Assembly (NCBI RefSeq): GCF_025263485.1
Contig: NZ_CP079863.1
Location: 2,542,001-2,606,000 of the forward strand
Source of the DNA: Mycobacterium sp. SMC-2
Lineage (GTDB): Bacteria > Actinomycetota > Actinomycetes > Mycobacteriales > Mycobacteriaceae
Length of the DNA stretch: 64,000 nucleotides
Reading direction: 5' to 3'
Shown one piece after another: positions 1 through 8,302 of the stretch. How positions within the stretch are numbered: the stretch's first letter is position 1; each line of letters starts with the position of its first letter. The notes beneath the pieces were generated by a model that saw nothing but the letters and a program-made list of their open reading frames with translations, did not search any database and had not been told where the DNA came from. A program made the translations under genes and the position numbers.

Positions 1-42
1 CTGGTGACCGACACCGGCGTCGAGATCCTCACGCTGCCGTGA
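1..42 (+). CDS. Methionine aminopeptidase, C-terminal end only (partial)
   Basis: An open frame enters from the left edge and ends at TGA 40-42. It encodes only thirteen residues, [13 protein letters not shown]. This matches the typical tail of type I methionine aminopeptidases, where a TDxGxExLT strand closes the fold. In M. tuberculosis mapB lies close to the amidotransferase gene found here at 2.4 kb, which fits. The fragment is too short to prove the family. Confidence 0.5.
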   Translation: MVTDTGVEILTLP

Positions 43-50
43 CGCTCGGA

Positions 51-113
51 GGCGAGCAGACGCAAAAGCTCACATTTGGACCCCAAATTGGGACGCTTTT
101 GCGTCTGCTCGCC
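51..113. repeat. Perfect 19-bp inverted repeat upstream of cobQ
   Basis: The left arm is 51-69 and the right arm is 95-113. The arms are exact reverse complements and the loop is 25 nt. The hairpin fills the space between the TGA at 40-42 and the cobQ start at 122. There is no T-tract, so it is either a REP-like extragenic palindrome or a factor-assisted terminator or processing stem. Confidence 0.8.
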
Positions 114-121
114 GTGAATCG

Positions 122-1621
122 GTGAGCGGGGCGCTGCTGGTCGCCGGCACCAGTTCCGACGCCGGGAAGTCGGTGGTGGTCGCGGGCTTGTGCCGGTTGT
201 TGGCGAGCCGCGGGGTTCGGGTGGCGCCGTTCAAGGCGCAGAACATGTCCAACAATTCCGTGGTCACCGTCGAAGGCGGCGAAATCGGCCGGGCCCAGGC
301 GCTGCAGGCGCGGGCGGCGGGGTTGGAGCCCAGCGTCCGGTTCAACCCGATCCTGCTCAAGCCGGGCAGCGACCGGGCCTCGCAACTGGTGATCCGGGGG
401 CAGGTCGCCGATTCGGTCACGGCGGCAAGCTATGTGCGGCACCGCGACCGCCTCGCGGCCATCGTTGCAGACGAATTGTCTTGCTTGCGTGGCGAATTCG
501 ATGCCGTCATCTGTGAGGGGGCTGGCTCGCCCGCCGAAATCAATTTGCGTGCCACGGATTTGGCGAACATGGGATTGGCCAGGGCCGCGAACCTACCCGT
601 GATCGTGGTGGGTGACATCGACCGCGGCGGGCTGCTCGCCCATCTGTTCGGGACGGTCGCGGTGCTCGAGCCCGACGACCAGGCGCTGATCGCCGGCTTC
701 GTGGTCAACAAGTTCCGCGGCGACCCCGCCCTGCTGGAACCCGGACTGCGGCAACTGCAGGCGATGACCGGCCGTCCGACCTACGGGGTGCTGCCCTACG
801 CCGACGAGCTCTGGCTCGACGCGGAGGACTCGCTGTCGGTGGTGGCGCACCGCGTCGTCGGCACCCCGGCGCCGCCGCGCGGCGACGAGTGGCTGCGGGT
901 GGCCGCGATCCGCCTGCCCCGGATCTCCAACTCCACCGATGTCGAGGCGCTGGCGTGTGAGCCCGGCGTTCTGGTGCGCTGGGTCACCGACCCCGCCGAC
1001 CTGGCTGACACGGACCTGATTGTCATTCCCGGGAGCAGGGCCACCGTCGCCGACCTGTCCTGGTTGCGCGATCACGGCCTGGCCGAGGCGATCACCGGGC
1101 ACGCCGCAGCCGGCAAGCCGGTGCTGGGTATCTGCGGCGGCTTTCAGATGCTGTGCCGGCGCATCGACGACAGGGTGGAATCCGGGTGCGGCGAAGTCGC
1201 CGGGCTGGGGCTGCTGGACGCCGACATCGTCTTCGGCGAGCCCAAAATTCTGCGCCGCTGGCCGCCGCCGCTCGCCGGATACGAAATCCACCACGGCCGG
1301 GTGGCGCGGTGCGCCGAGGAGAGCTGGTTCGGCGCGCAGGGTGGGCGCGACGGTCTGGTCCGCGGCGCGGTCTTCGGCACCCACTGGCACGGCCTGCTCG
1401 ACAACGACGACTTCCGCCGCGCATGGCTCATCCGCGTTGCGGCCGCGGCCGGCCGCGACGGGTTCGTCGTCGCCGACACCGACGTCTCCGCGCGACGCGA
1501 CGCGCAGCTGGACACGATCGCCGACCTGCTGGCTTCCCATCTCGACGTCGACGCGGTTCTGGGCCTGCTCGACGGTCCGCCGCCGCGCCGGCCGCGCATC
1601 GCAAGTCGGTTGCGGCCCTAG
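122..1621 (+). CDS. cobQ: Cobyric acid synthase CobQ
   Basis: This enzyme amidates the b, d, e and g carboxyl groups of adenosylcobyrinic a,c-diamide in late cobalamin synthesis, using glutamine and ATP. The 499-residue protein has the family's two halves. The N-terminal half is an ATP-binding domain with a P-loop-like GTSSDAGKS near residue 9 and the [11 protein letters not shown] signature near residue 38. The C-terminal half is a class I amidotransferase with the Cys nucleophile in GICGGFQM (about residue 338) and a catalytic His in THWHGLL. The GTG at 122 lies just after a long hairpin and no clear ribosome site is seen. Later B12 genes cobO, cobB and cysG lie at 31-35 kb, so the pathway is split within the window. 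Confidence 0.95.
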   Translation: MSGALLVAGTSSDAGKSVVVAGLCRLLASRGVRVAPFKAQNMSNNSVVTVEGGEIGRAQALQARAAGLEPSVRFNPILLKPGSDRASQLVIRGQVADSVTAASYVRHRDRLAAIVADELSCLRGEFDAVICEGAGSPAEINLRATDLANMGLARAANLPVIVVGDIDRGGLLAHLFGTVAVLEPDDQALIAGFVVNKFRGDPALLEPGLRQLQAMTGRPTYGVLPYADELWLDAEDSLSVVAHRVVGTPAPPRGDEWLRVAAIRLPRISNSTDVEALACEPGVLVRWVTDPADLADTDLIVIPGSRATVADLSWLRDHGLAEAITGHAAAGKPVLGICGGFQMLCRRIDDRVESGCGEVAGLGLLDADIVFGEPKILRRWPPPLAGYEIHHGRVARCAEESWFGAQGGRDGLVRGAVFGTHWHGLLDNDDFRRAWLIRVAAAAGRDGFVVADTDVSARRDAQLDTIADLLASHLDVDAVLGLLDGPPPRRPRIASRLRP

Positions 1622-1730
1622 GGGATTCGCCGGGCCGCGTCGGCGTGCGGGTCGAATTGACGGTGACGCAAAACCCGTTGGGCGCGCGTACAATTCGAGA
1701 AAATCGTCGCGCGCGCAGGCCGATTGGCGG

Positions 1731-1736
1731 TAGCGT
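1731..1736 (+). promoter_or_regulatory. Candidate -10 element TAGCGT, leaderless start at 1743
   Basis: TAGCGT fits TANNNT and ends 6 bp before the ATG at 1743. The transcript would then begin at or next to the start codon. There is no ribosome site. A second -10-like TACAAT lies at 1689-1694. Confidence 0.5.
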
Positions 1737-1742
1737 GCATCA

Positions 1743-2303
1743 ATGCCCTCGATGATGACCACGCTGGACGGTTTCCCCGTCCCGGTAGCCGTGGCTGGTC
1801 CGGAGCAGGGCGTGGTGGTCGTGATCCTGGGGGACGAAGACCGAGTTCCCGCCGCGTACGACGCGGTCTGCGAGCGTCTGCACACCGCGTCGCTTCGGAC
1901 GGTCGTCATCGGGCTCGAGCCGCGCCTGACGCCGAAGTCGGTGATCGGCATCCTCGACGCACTGGGAATCGGGTGGGCCGTGGTGGTGGGCGACCGTGCG
2001 GGCGGCGAATTGGCCTGGGAACTGGCGGCGACCAAGCTGGGCCGGTTCGTGGGCCTGGTGGTGATCGACCGCGGGCACCCGCGGGTGGCCGACCGCGACG
2101 GCGTGGTTCACGACGAACACTGCCCCCCGGTGGAGATCGGCACCACGGTCCTGGTGAGCTCCCCGGCGGCGCGTGCGGTGGCCCGCGCCAGCCAGCAGCA
2201 TGTCTACGCCGAATACCGCGTGGTGCACCTGGGCAGGCGCACGGTGCAGGAGTCGACGGCACAGTTGGCCGCCGAGATCGTGTTGCGCACCAGTACCTGG
2301 TAG
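1743..2303 (+). CDS. Alpha/beta-hydrolase-like protein lacking the nucleophile serine
   Basis: The protein has 186 residues and no recognised family name. Its strand-turn-helix pattern resembles the core of an alpha/beta hydrolase. At the place of the nucleophile elbow it reads VVGDRAGGELAWELA, so the usual G-x-S-x-G serine is replaced and the protein is probably not a serine hydrolase. There is no signal peptide and no membrane segment. It stands between cobQ and an amidotransferase on the same strand but has its own candidate promoter. A degenerate hydrolase used for binding is one possibility; the function is unknown. Confidence 0.7.
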   Translation: MPSMMTTLDGFPVPVAVAGPEQGVVVVILGDEDRVPAAYDAVCERLHTASLRTVVIGLEPRLTPKSVIGILDALGIGWAVVVGDRAGGELAWELAATKLGRFVGLVVIDRGHPRVADRDGVVHDEHCPPVEIGTTVLVSSPAARAVARASQQHVYAEYRVVHLGRRTVQESTAQLAAEIVLRTSTW

Positions 2304-2376
2304 TCGCCGACTGGCACACCGAACCCCAACTCGCACAAGCGGTTCGCCGCGGGCGGCAGGGATCGTGGCGAGGCGG

Positions 2377-2382
2377 TAGCGT
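2377..2382 (+). promoter_or_regulatory. Candidate -10 element TAGCGT for the amidotransferase gene
   Basis: TAGCGT matches TANNNT about 52 bp before the GTG at 2435. This would give a leader of roughly 45 nt that contains the AAGGA ribosome site at 2424-2428. No convincing -35 element is visible. Confidence 0.35.
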
Positions 2383-2434
2383 GTCGAGCGGGGAGGGGAG
2401 TCGGTGGCGATCATCGATCGGGAAAGGATGCGCG

Positions 2435-3172
2435 GTGGTGAACGCCTCTGGGCGCCCGGTGGTGGGCCTGACCTCCTACCTGGAGCGGGTGCAGGCCGGG
2501 ATCTTCGACATGCCCGCGGGTTATCTGCCAGCCGATTACTTCCAGGGGGTCGTGCTGGCCGGGGGTGCCGCGGTGCTGCTCCCGCCGCAACCGGCGGAAC
2601 CGGAGACGGTCGGCTCTATCCTCGACAACCTGCACGCGCTGGTGATCACCGGCGGCTACGACGTGGACCCCGCCGCGTATGGCCAGCAACCGCACCCGAG
2701 CAGCGATTCGCCGCGCTCCGCCCGCGACGCCTGGGAGTTCGCGTTGCTCCGCGGCGCGCTGGACCGGGGCCTGCCGGTGCTGGGCATCTGCCGCGGCGCG
2801 CAGGTGCTCAACGTGGCGCTCGGCGGGACCCTGCACCAGCACCTGCCCGACGTCCTCGGGCACGACGGGCATCGCGCGGGCAATGGCGTGTTCACCAGGT
2901 TGCCGGTGCGCACCGTCGCGGGTAGCCGGCTGGCCGCGCTGGTCGGGGAGTCCACCACCGCGCCGTGCTATCACCACCAGGCGATCGACGAAATCGGTGA
3001 GGGCCTGGTGGTCAGCGCCAGGGACCCCGACGGCGTGATCGAGGCGGTGGAGCTGCCCGGGGACAGCTTTGTGCTTGCGGTGCAATGGCATCCGGAACAA
3101 TCCCTGGACGACTTGCGCCTCTTCGCTGCGATCGTCGACGCCGCGCGGTCGTACGCCGGGCGCGCAAGCTGA
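2435..3172 (+). CDS. Class I glutamine amidotransferase, gamma-glutamyl-GABA hydrolase-like (peptidase C26)
   Basis: Members of this family hydrolyse gamma-glutamyl amides such as gamma-glutamyl-GABA in putrescine breakdown. The 245-residue protein shows the whole fold: TGGYDVDPAAYG, the nucleophile Cys in GICRGAQVLNV, and the His-x-Glu pair in VQWHPEQS near the C-terminus. I chose GTG 2435 because AAGGA lies six bases upstream; GTG 2438 is the alternative. It corresponds in position to Rv2859c of M. tuberculosis. The glutamine synthetase and dehydrogenase genes expected next to that gene are absent here. Its substrate is inferred from family only. Confidence 0.85.
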   Translation: MVNASGRPVVGLTSYLERVQAGIFDMPAGYLPADYFQGVVLAGGAAVLLPPQPAEPETVGSILDNLHALVITGGYDVDPAAYGQQPHPSSDSPRSARDAWEFALLRGALDRGLPVLGICRGAQVLNVALGGTLHQHLPDVLGHDGHRAGNGVFTRLPVRTVAGSRLAALVGESTTAPCYHHQAIDEIGEGLVVSARDPDGVIEAVELPGDSFVLAVQWHPEQSLDDLRLFAAIVDAARSYAGRAS

Positions 3173-3178
3173 CGCGCG

Positions 3179-4039
3179 TCACGCGACGGTTCCGCGACAG
3201 ACCGCCATCGGCGTCGCGGCCGCCGTCCAGGTGCGTGGCACCGACAACGCCCCGACCGGCGTTGCGCGACCGACCCTCACGCTGATGGCCGCGGCCCGGA
3301 CACCACGCTGGTTGGGCAGCAGGCACCGCAGCGCCGCCGCCTTGTTGAGCGAGTTCAGGTGGGCGATCGCGACATCCGACGGCGCCGTCAGAGAGCTCAG
3401 TTTCGACAGCGGGCAGGTCACCGAGGCCAGGGAAACGTCGAACGTGACCAGGGGGGACACAGACAGCGCCCGCAGCGCCCCGGGGGCTGCCGAGATCAAC
3501 TGCCGGCCGGCCGACACCACTTCAGCCGCCGACTGCAGCGCCCGCGAGCCTTGGTTCGGGCCGCTGGGCGGCAAGGTGAACGGCGTGACGGCCGCGGCGT
3601 CGGCCGAGGCCCTGGCGTAGGCGTACATGGCCGCGGCGTCCTGCGCCCACATCCGTTCGTAGTCCGCCTCGATGTCGGCGATGGCCGGGCCGCCCCGTCC
3701 CAAGGGGTCGCCCAAGACCAGCGACTGGCGCCGCGCACGGTTTGCCTCGAGGACCGGCGGCGGCACCGTCGCCGCCAGCGCCGCTTGGTGCGCGCCCGCC
3801 GCCGCGGCCGCCTGGCTGGCCGCCCGCTCGGCGCGCAGCGCGGTCGCCTCGAGCCAATCGACGTAGGGGGCAACGCCTTGCGCGAGCTTGGCGCTCACCG
3901 CCCGGTAGTCCGCGACCGCGGTGTGCAGGCGAGTGGCCAGGCGGGTCCAGGCCGCCGCGGCGTCGGCCATCGACCCCGAGCCGGGGCCGCCATGGAGTTG
4001 ACCGGAAATGACTTCCGGTGGGAGCGTGGTGAAATTCAT
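3179..4039 (-). CDS. PPE family protein, PPE-SVP subgroup (short)
   Basis: The N-terminus reads MNFTTLPPEV and continues with a roughly 170-residue helical PPE domain that includes the WxxLA and MWAQDAAAMYAYA segments typical of PPE proteins. The subgroup motif GALSVPRTW lies near the C-terminus. At 286 residues it is shorter than the usual SVP members of about 400. PPE proteins are exported by type VII (ESX) systems, normally as heterodimers with PE proteins; no PE gene lies nearby. It follows a small exported-protein gene, the same arrangement as the paralogue at 4679-5590. The stop is 6 bp from the convergent amidotransferase stop. The start is fixed by the PPE motif and by a leader, GGCAGATAGC, shared with the paralogue. 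Confidence 0.9.
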   Translation of the reverse strand: MNFTTLPPEVISGQLHGGPGSGSMADAAAAWTRLATRLHTAVADYRAVSAKLAQGVAPYVDWLEATALRAERAASQAAAAAGAHQAALAATVPPPVLEANRARRQSLVLGDPLGRGGPAIADIEADYERMWAQDAAAMYAYARASADAAAVTPFTLPPSGPNQGSRALQSAAEVVSAGRQLISAAPGALRALSVSPLVTFDVSLASVTCPLSKLSSLTAPSDVAIAHLNSLNKAAALRCLLPNQRGVRAAAISVRVGRATPVGALSVPRTWTAAATPMAVCRGTVA

Positions 4040-4181
4040 TGCTATCTGCCTAACGACGGCGGTATGAGCTCGGTTCGATCCCTCGCGGGAACATGGACCC
4101 TTGTGTTGGGACGTAGGCATGGGGGTTACAGGCCTACTTTCGAGTGCGGCAGTGCAACGACGGCGGCCGCCGCGGGGGCCG

Positions 4182-4586
4182 TCAGCAGCGGGCGACGCAG
4201 AGCCGCGTCAACAGATCCCGGCCGGGTGGAACCATCCCGGGCGGACGGGACGATGCGCGTGCTAGCCGAAATGCCGTGGCAGCAAACGAAATCGGTAGGG
4301 GTGACCCCACCGACGGCGGCGACGAGCGGGGCCACGTTGGCGGACGATCCCGCGTCATCCACGCATTCTTGGTGGTTATGCGATGCGTCGGCGAGGAGCC
4401 GGATGAAGGGCCCGATGCATGCACGGTCTGCTGGGACAGGGCCGCCGGCTGCGGCCACCCGACCCCGGCGACCGCGGCCCCGCGCGACGCCCAGCCTGCG
4501 GTGACCGCGCAGAACAGGCCGAGCGCCGCAACGATCGCGATGGCTGTCCGCCATCGTCGAACTCCGCGGGTGGCTCCGACTGTCAC
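4182..4586 (-). CDS. Small exported protein, paralogue of 5811-6236
   Basis: This protein of 134 residues belongs to no family I recognise. An N-terminal Arg-rich stretch is followed by a hydrophobic segment (about residues 14-33) that looks like a signal peptide or anchor. A polar Ser/Pro/Thr-rich middle contains RDRPPT, and the end reads GRDLLTRLCVARC. The product of 5811-6236 shares the hydrophobic start, the RDRP motif and the C-terminal DLLT-basic-LCV block. That conservation supports this frame over the other open frames here. It starts with GTG and precedes a PPE gene by 142 bp, the position a PE gene often holds. Co-export with the PPE protein is inference. Confidence 0.65.
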   Translation of the reverse strand: MTVGATRGVRRWRTAIAIVAALGLFCAVTAGWASRGAAVAGVGWPQPAALSQQTVHASGPSSGSSPTHRITTKNAWMTRDRPPTWPRSSPPSVGSPLPISFAATAFRLARASSRPPGMVPPGRDLLTRLCVARC

Positions 4587-4678
4587 AGTGGCCCGAATTT
4601 ACAACAGCAGGCTTGGCCGGCAAGGCGTGCGAGCTGTGAAAACGATCAAAGTCCGGTGTGCGTTCGCACTAACCCGCC

Positions 4679-5590
4679 CTACGAGGCGCCGGGATGCAGC
4701 TGCCCGCTAGCCCTTCGCCCGGTCGCGGCGGCGGCGCTGGGGAACACGGTGCCCACGGGTTTCGGCTTCGCCGCGGACGACCACGCCTGCGGCACCGACA
4801 ACCCCCCGATGGCGCTGCCGCGCCCGAGGTCCGCCGTCACTGCGGCGCGGCCGGCTCTGCCCGCGTTCGCCGCCGCGGCGCCGATGGCCACGGCGATCGG
4901 GACGCTGGCCTGCCTCGCGAACCCGGTGCGCAGAGAACTCAGCTTCGACAGCGATGACGACATCGACAGCGCGGCCGCACGGAACCGCCAGGATGACCCC
5001 GAGGACAGCCCCTGCAGCGCAGCGGGCAGCATCGAAACCAGCTCGGCGCCAGCCGATATCACCTCGTCCCCGCCCGCAGCGGCGTGCGGGGACGTGAATG
5101 GCGTCATGGTCGAGGCCGCCGCACAGGCGTCGGCGTAGGCGTACATGGTGGCGGCGTTCTGCGCCCACATCTGGTCGTACTGGCCCTCCGTGGCCGCAAT
5201 GGCCGGGGTGTTTTGCCGCAGCCCGTTCGTCGCGGCCAACGCCTGCCGCAATAACCGGTTGGCGACCAGGGTCGGCGGTGGAACGGTCGCGGCCAGCGCC
5301 CGCTCATAAGCCTCGGCGGCGGCGCCGGCGCGGGCGGCGGTTTGCTCGGCCATTGCGGCGGTGGCCTGCAGCCACCCCACATACGGTGCCATCGTGTCGC
5401 CCATCGGCGCCGCGTCGGGGCCGCGCAATCCGTCCACCAGCCCCGCGGAAATGAGGCACTTGGTCGCGGTGTCGTGGAGGTGGGCGGCCAGCCTCCGCCA
5501 TGTCGCGGCGGCGGTCACCAGCGATCCGGCGCCGGGGCCCGAATACATTCGTGCGGTGTTGATCTCCGGGGGAAGGGTCCCGAAATCCAT
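4679..5590 (-). CDS. PPE family protein, PPE-SVP subgroup (short)
   Basis: The start MDFGTLPPEIN opens a PPE domain, and the subgroup motif GGLSVPQAW lies near the C-terminus. The protein has 303 residues and aligns along its length with the PPE at 3179-4039, including MWAQNAATMYAYA and a shared SLSKLSSL region. The 10 bases upstream of the start, GGCAGATAGC, are the same in both genes, with AGGGGG before them here as a plausible ribosome site. The pair thus arose by duplication together with the small genes in front. ESX export is known for the family; the partner and role are unknown. Confidence 0.9.
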   Translation of the reverse strand: MDFGTLPPEINTARMYSGPGAGSLVTAAATWRRLAAHLHDTATKCLISAGLVDGLRGPDAAPMGDTMAPYVGWLQATAAMAEQTAARAGAAAEAYERALAATVPPPTLVANRLLRQALAATNGLRQNTPAIAATEGQYDQMWAQNAATMYAYADACAAASTMTPFTSPHAAAGGDEVISAGAELVSMLPAALQGLSSGSSWRFRAAALSMSSSLSKLSSLRTGFARQASVPIAVAIGAAAANAGRAGRAAVTADLGRGSAIGGLSVPQAWSSAAKPKPVGTVFPSAAAATGRRASGQLHPGAS

Positions 5591-5810
5591 GGCTATCTGC
5601 CCCCTGTCGCGGTGGGGCGGTGCGCGGTAGCACCGGCGCGCAGGGCGGGGTTGGCTGCAAACATGACTTCCTTGGTTTGGGTGGCGACCGACATTCATGG
5701 TCGGTGCGAGCGGGAATTCGCGAACGCGGGCGCTTCGGCTGACGCGGTCGGCTTCCGGCCGGCGCGCGGTACCGGGGCCAGAGATGGCTACGAGTGGGTC
5801 GATGCGCCGC

Positions 5811-6236
5811 TCAGCGACGAGACACGCAGAGCTTGGTCAAAAGGTCTTGACCGGTAACGACAGTCGAGGGAGCCCGCGGCGTGCAGGCGTCGATGGGCCG
5901 CTGCGCTCCAATAACCGAGGCGAGTGACGACGGCGTCCACGACGACCGCGGCACGGACAGCCAAAAAGTCGTCGGCCGATCGCGCTTCAATCCCGCGCTC
6001 TTGAACGCCTTGTCATCGTTCAGGGTGGAGCCGAAGTCGGAATGGCTGTGCGGTGCCGAGCCGTCCCGCAATTGCAGCGGCCCGGCCGCCGCCGGTTGCG
6101 GCGCACCGGCTGCCGTCCCAACCTGCACCGCCCAGAATCCAAAAGCAGCAGCGAAAAGGGACAGCGCAGCAAACACGGCCAGAGCCGACTGGCGTCGTGG
6201 CCATCGCGCAGATCTGCCCGCACCCCGGTAACCCAC
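5811..6236 (-). CDS. Small exported protein, paralogue of 4182-4586
   Basis: This protein has 141 residues and no recognised family. Basic N-terminal residues precede a hydrophobic stretch (about residues 17-36) that ends in a TAAGAPQPAA region suggesting signal-peptidase cleavage. The middle holds KRDRPTT and the end reads GQDLLTKLCVSRR, both shared with the paralogue at 4182-4586. Its start is GTG with no clear ribosome site, so the exact N-terminus is uncertain. It is the first gene of the duplicated small-protein plus PPE cassette and lies 103 bp downstream of the phosphodiesterase-like gene on the same strand. Confidence 0.65.
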   Translation of the reverse strand: MGYRGAGRSARWPRRQSALAVFAALSLFAAAFGFWAVQVGTAAGAPQPAAAGPLQLRDGSAPHSHSDFGSTLNDDKAFKSAGLKRDRPTTFWLSVPRSSWTPSSLASVIGAQRPIDACTPRAPSTVVTGQDLLTKLCVSRR

Positions 6237-6339
6237 AATGAGGCCACGGTAACAGCGCGGGCGAGCGGCGGCCCGGCGACGGTCCTATGAAAATGCTTAA
6301 AGGTAGCCGATTTCGGCTGTGATCGTCTCGCCGGGGTGA

Positions 6340-7482
6340 CTAGTGGGCGGCGGCAGGGGATTGGAAAACGATGAGCGGGATGGCCATTTCGGCGGGCGTC
6401 GCCGCGCCGTGAAACCCGATGAGGCGGGCCGTTTCCGGCGGCTCGTGCGCGGTTGCCAGCAGGGCGGAATCGCCGGTGCAAACGGCGACGACGTCACCGA
6501 TTCGCGGCAGGTGCGCTGGGGCGACCGGCCCGAACATCCCGGTGGCCACCGCCTGCTCCCGGCTGTAGACGTCCGCCCTGCCCCCGAGTATCTCGGCCCA
6601 CGCCGCCCGCACGTCCGCCGCGGCGCCGGGTTCGGTGTGCAGGTAGCGCACCCGCGGCTCGCCGGCGACCACACGGACCCCGGCGGCCAACCGCGGGTCG
6701 GTGTCGAGGTCGACCCGCGCGCCGGGTGGAACGTTGAAACCGCCGTGGTCGGCGGTCACCACCAGTGCCGCGGTCGGCGGCAGCGTGTCGACCAGCCCGG
6801 CCAGCAGCAGATCAACCTGGACCGCCGCTTCGTGCCACTGGGACGATCCGACCCCGAACGCATGGGCCGCGGTGTCCAGGGCGGCGGTGTAGCCGTAGAC
6901 CAGGCCCGGCGCCGCCCGCAGCTCCTCGGCCACCGTCTGCGCGTTGTCGTCGGTCCGCTGGATCGGGCGGAATTCGGCGCCCCGGTACGCCGCCTCGGTC
7001 AGCCCACTACCCATGAACGCGGCGGGCAACACGGCACGCGCGCTGACGCCGGCTTCGTTGAGCCGCCCGAACCAGGTCGGCAGCGGCTGCCACTCGGTGT
7101 GCGGTGGGTCGTCGCGCCACAGGATGTGATTGATCACCCGGTCGGTGCCGGGCACGTTGAGCGTGAAGCCCAGAATCCCGTGCTCGCCCGGCTGCGCCCC
7201 GGTGCCCAGAGAGACCAGGCTGGTCGGGGTGGTCGACGGGAAGGTGCAGGTGAGCTCTGTGAGACACCCGGTCTGGCCGGCAAGCACCGAGGCCAGCAGC
7301 GGCGCGCTGCCGGCCAGCTCGCCAAGCAGGTGCCAGCCCAGTCCGTCCACCAGGACGACGGCGACGCGATCGATCCGATCGGCTCCGCCGACGCACTCGG
7401 CCAAACCCAGCTTGTCGACGGCACCCGGTGCGCCGAGGAGTGCGCCGGCGGCGGGCAGCACGTCGCACAGGGAACCGGGCAC
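6340..7482 (-). CDS. Alkaline phosphatase superfamily protein (nucleotide pyrophosphatase/phosphodiesterase-like)
   Basis: The 380-residue protein has superfamily landmarks: a metal-binding Asp in VLVDGLGWHLL (about residue 45), a likely Thr nucleophile region in STTPTSLVSLGTG, and TADHGGFNVPP with metal-binding Asp and His near residue 245. Enzymes of this fold hydrolyse phosphodiesters or pyrophosphates. No signal peptide is evident, so it is probably cytoplasmic. It starts with GTG and lies 76 bp after the DUF6390-type gene, at the distal end of the hydrogenase run. Whether it belongs to that operon or is an older resident is open. Confidence 0.8.
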   Translation of the reverse strand: MPGSLCDVLPAAGALLGAPGAVDKLGLAECVGGADRIDRVAVVLVDGLGWHLLGELAGSAPLLASVLAGQTGCLTELTCTFPSTTPTSLVSLGTGAQPGEHGILGFTLNVPGTDRVINHILWRDDPPHTEWQPLPTWFGRLNEAGVSARAVLPAAFMGSGLTEAAYRGAEFRPIQRTDDNAQTVAEELRAAPGLVYGYTAALDTAAHAFGVGSSQWHEAAVQVDLLLAGLVDTLPPTAALVVTADHGGFNVPPGARVDLDTDPRLAAGVRVVAGEPRVRYLHTEPGAAADVRAAWAEILGGRADVYSREQAVATGMFGPVAPAHLPRIGDVVAVCTGDSALLATAHEPPETARLIGFHGAATPAEMAIPLIVFQSPAAAH

Positions 7483-7558
7483 GGGGCCAGTCTGGCACGG
7501 GGCGACCCGCGATGGCGGCGACCTGGGGGGACTCCGCCCGGCGCGGCCGCGCTCGCGA

Positions 7559-8302
7559 TCACCGCTGGACGTGCGCCAGCCGGCGGCTCGTCACGCGCAG
7601 TTGCCGCTCGGTTGCCTCGGCGAGGGCGCGGACCTGCCGCGGCGACAGCCGGCCGCACAGCCGCCCCCAGTGCAGGGCGACCCGGTCGCCGGCGGCCACA
7701 TCGGGCACTGCGCTGTACCCGTCGGCCCAGACCCCGAACCCCCGGGACGACGGTTCGGACAGCGTCAGCGCGTCACCGTCGAGCACCAGTTTCCGGCACA
7801 GCACCTCGATCCGGTCTTGGTCGCGGGTAAGCACGGTTCCCCAGGTGATGCGGCAGTTGTCGAGGACGGTCAGTGGATGTTCGTCCATACCCCGGCCGAG
7901 AAACCGCGTCCACGGGTAGACGCCGAACACGTGGAAGCAATGGTTGGCGGCGGCCTCGTGGGCGAGCTGCGGTGTCAGGTGCGCCCAGTAGCGGCCCGCC
8001 TGCGGGCCGATGATCGCGAGCAACGCGTCCAAGAAGTCCCGGGGGTCCAGGGCGGCACCGACGCCGCCGCCCAGCCAGTACGACTCGACGAGCCGATGAT
8101 CCAGCGGGTCGGCGATGCCGGTCAGCGTCGACAGCACCCGCAGGTACGGCCAGGCCCCGGAGAATTTCGCCGCCGCCCGCCGCACCTCGTCGACCGAACC
8201 GTCGCGCAAGGTGGCCCCGAGCGGGGGACCGCAATAACCCAGCGCGTTCGGTGCGTAGGCGTAGCGCGCGAACATGTCCGGGCCGCTGGTGTCACCGGTC
8301 AA
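7559..8302 (-). CDS. DUF6390-like hydrogenase-cluster protein
   Basis: The protein has about 247 residues if it begins at the TTG at 8302, which overlaps the hypD stop and has GGGG five bases upstream. Starting at ATG 8275 would give 238. Early in the protein is MFARYAYAPNALGYCGP, a pattern I associate with a family of unknown function found beside group 1h hydrogenase genes. It has several aromatic and His-rich helices (HCFHVFGVYPWTRFLG) and no membrane segment. Overlap with hypD implies translational coupling and a role in hydrogenase assembly or use. No catalytic motif is recognised. Confidence 0.75.
   Translation of the reverse strand: MTGDTSGPDMFARYAYAPNALGYCGPPLGATLRDGSVDEVRRAAAKFSGAWPYLRVLSTLTGIADPLDHRLVESYWLGGGVGAALDPRDFLDALLAIIGPQAGRYWAHLTPQLAHEAAANHCFHVFGVYPWTRFLGRGMDEHPLTVLDNCRITWGTVLTRDQDRIEVLCRKLVLDGDALTLSEPSSRGFGVWADGYSAVPDVAAGDRVALHWGRLCGRLSPRQVRALAEATERQLRVTSRRLAHVQR

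Noticed and set aside
593..2035. Long open frame on the minus strand opposite cobQ
   Set aside because: It is antisense to a well-supported gene, its translation is low-complexity Arg/Gly/Pro/Ala text without any motif, and such shadows are common at this GC content.
4126..4623. Alternative minus-strand frame over the first small exported protein
   Set aside because: It has no signal-like segment and no paralogue, whereas the chosen frame is conserved in the copy at 5811-6236.
3179..6236. PE partner gene for the PPE pair
   Set aside because: No frame with an N-terminal PE motif and the roughly 100-residue helical hairpin exists near the PPE genes.
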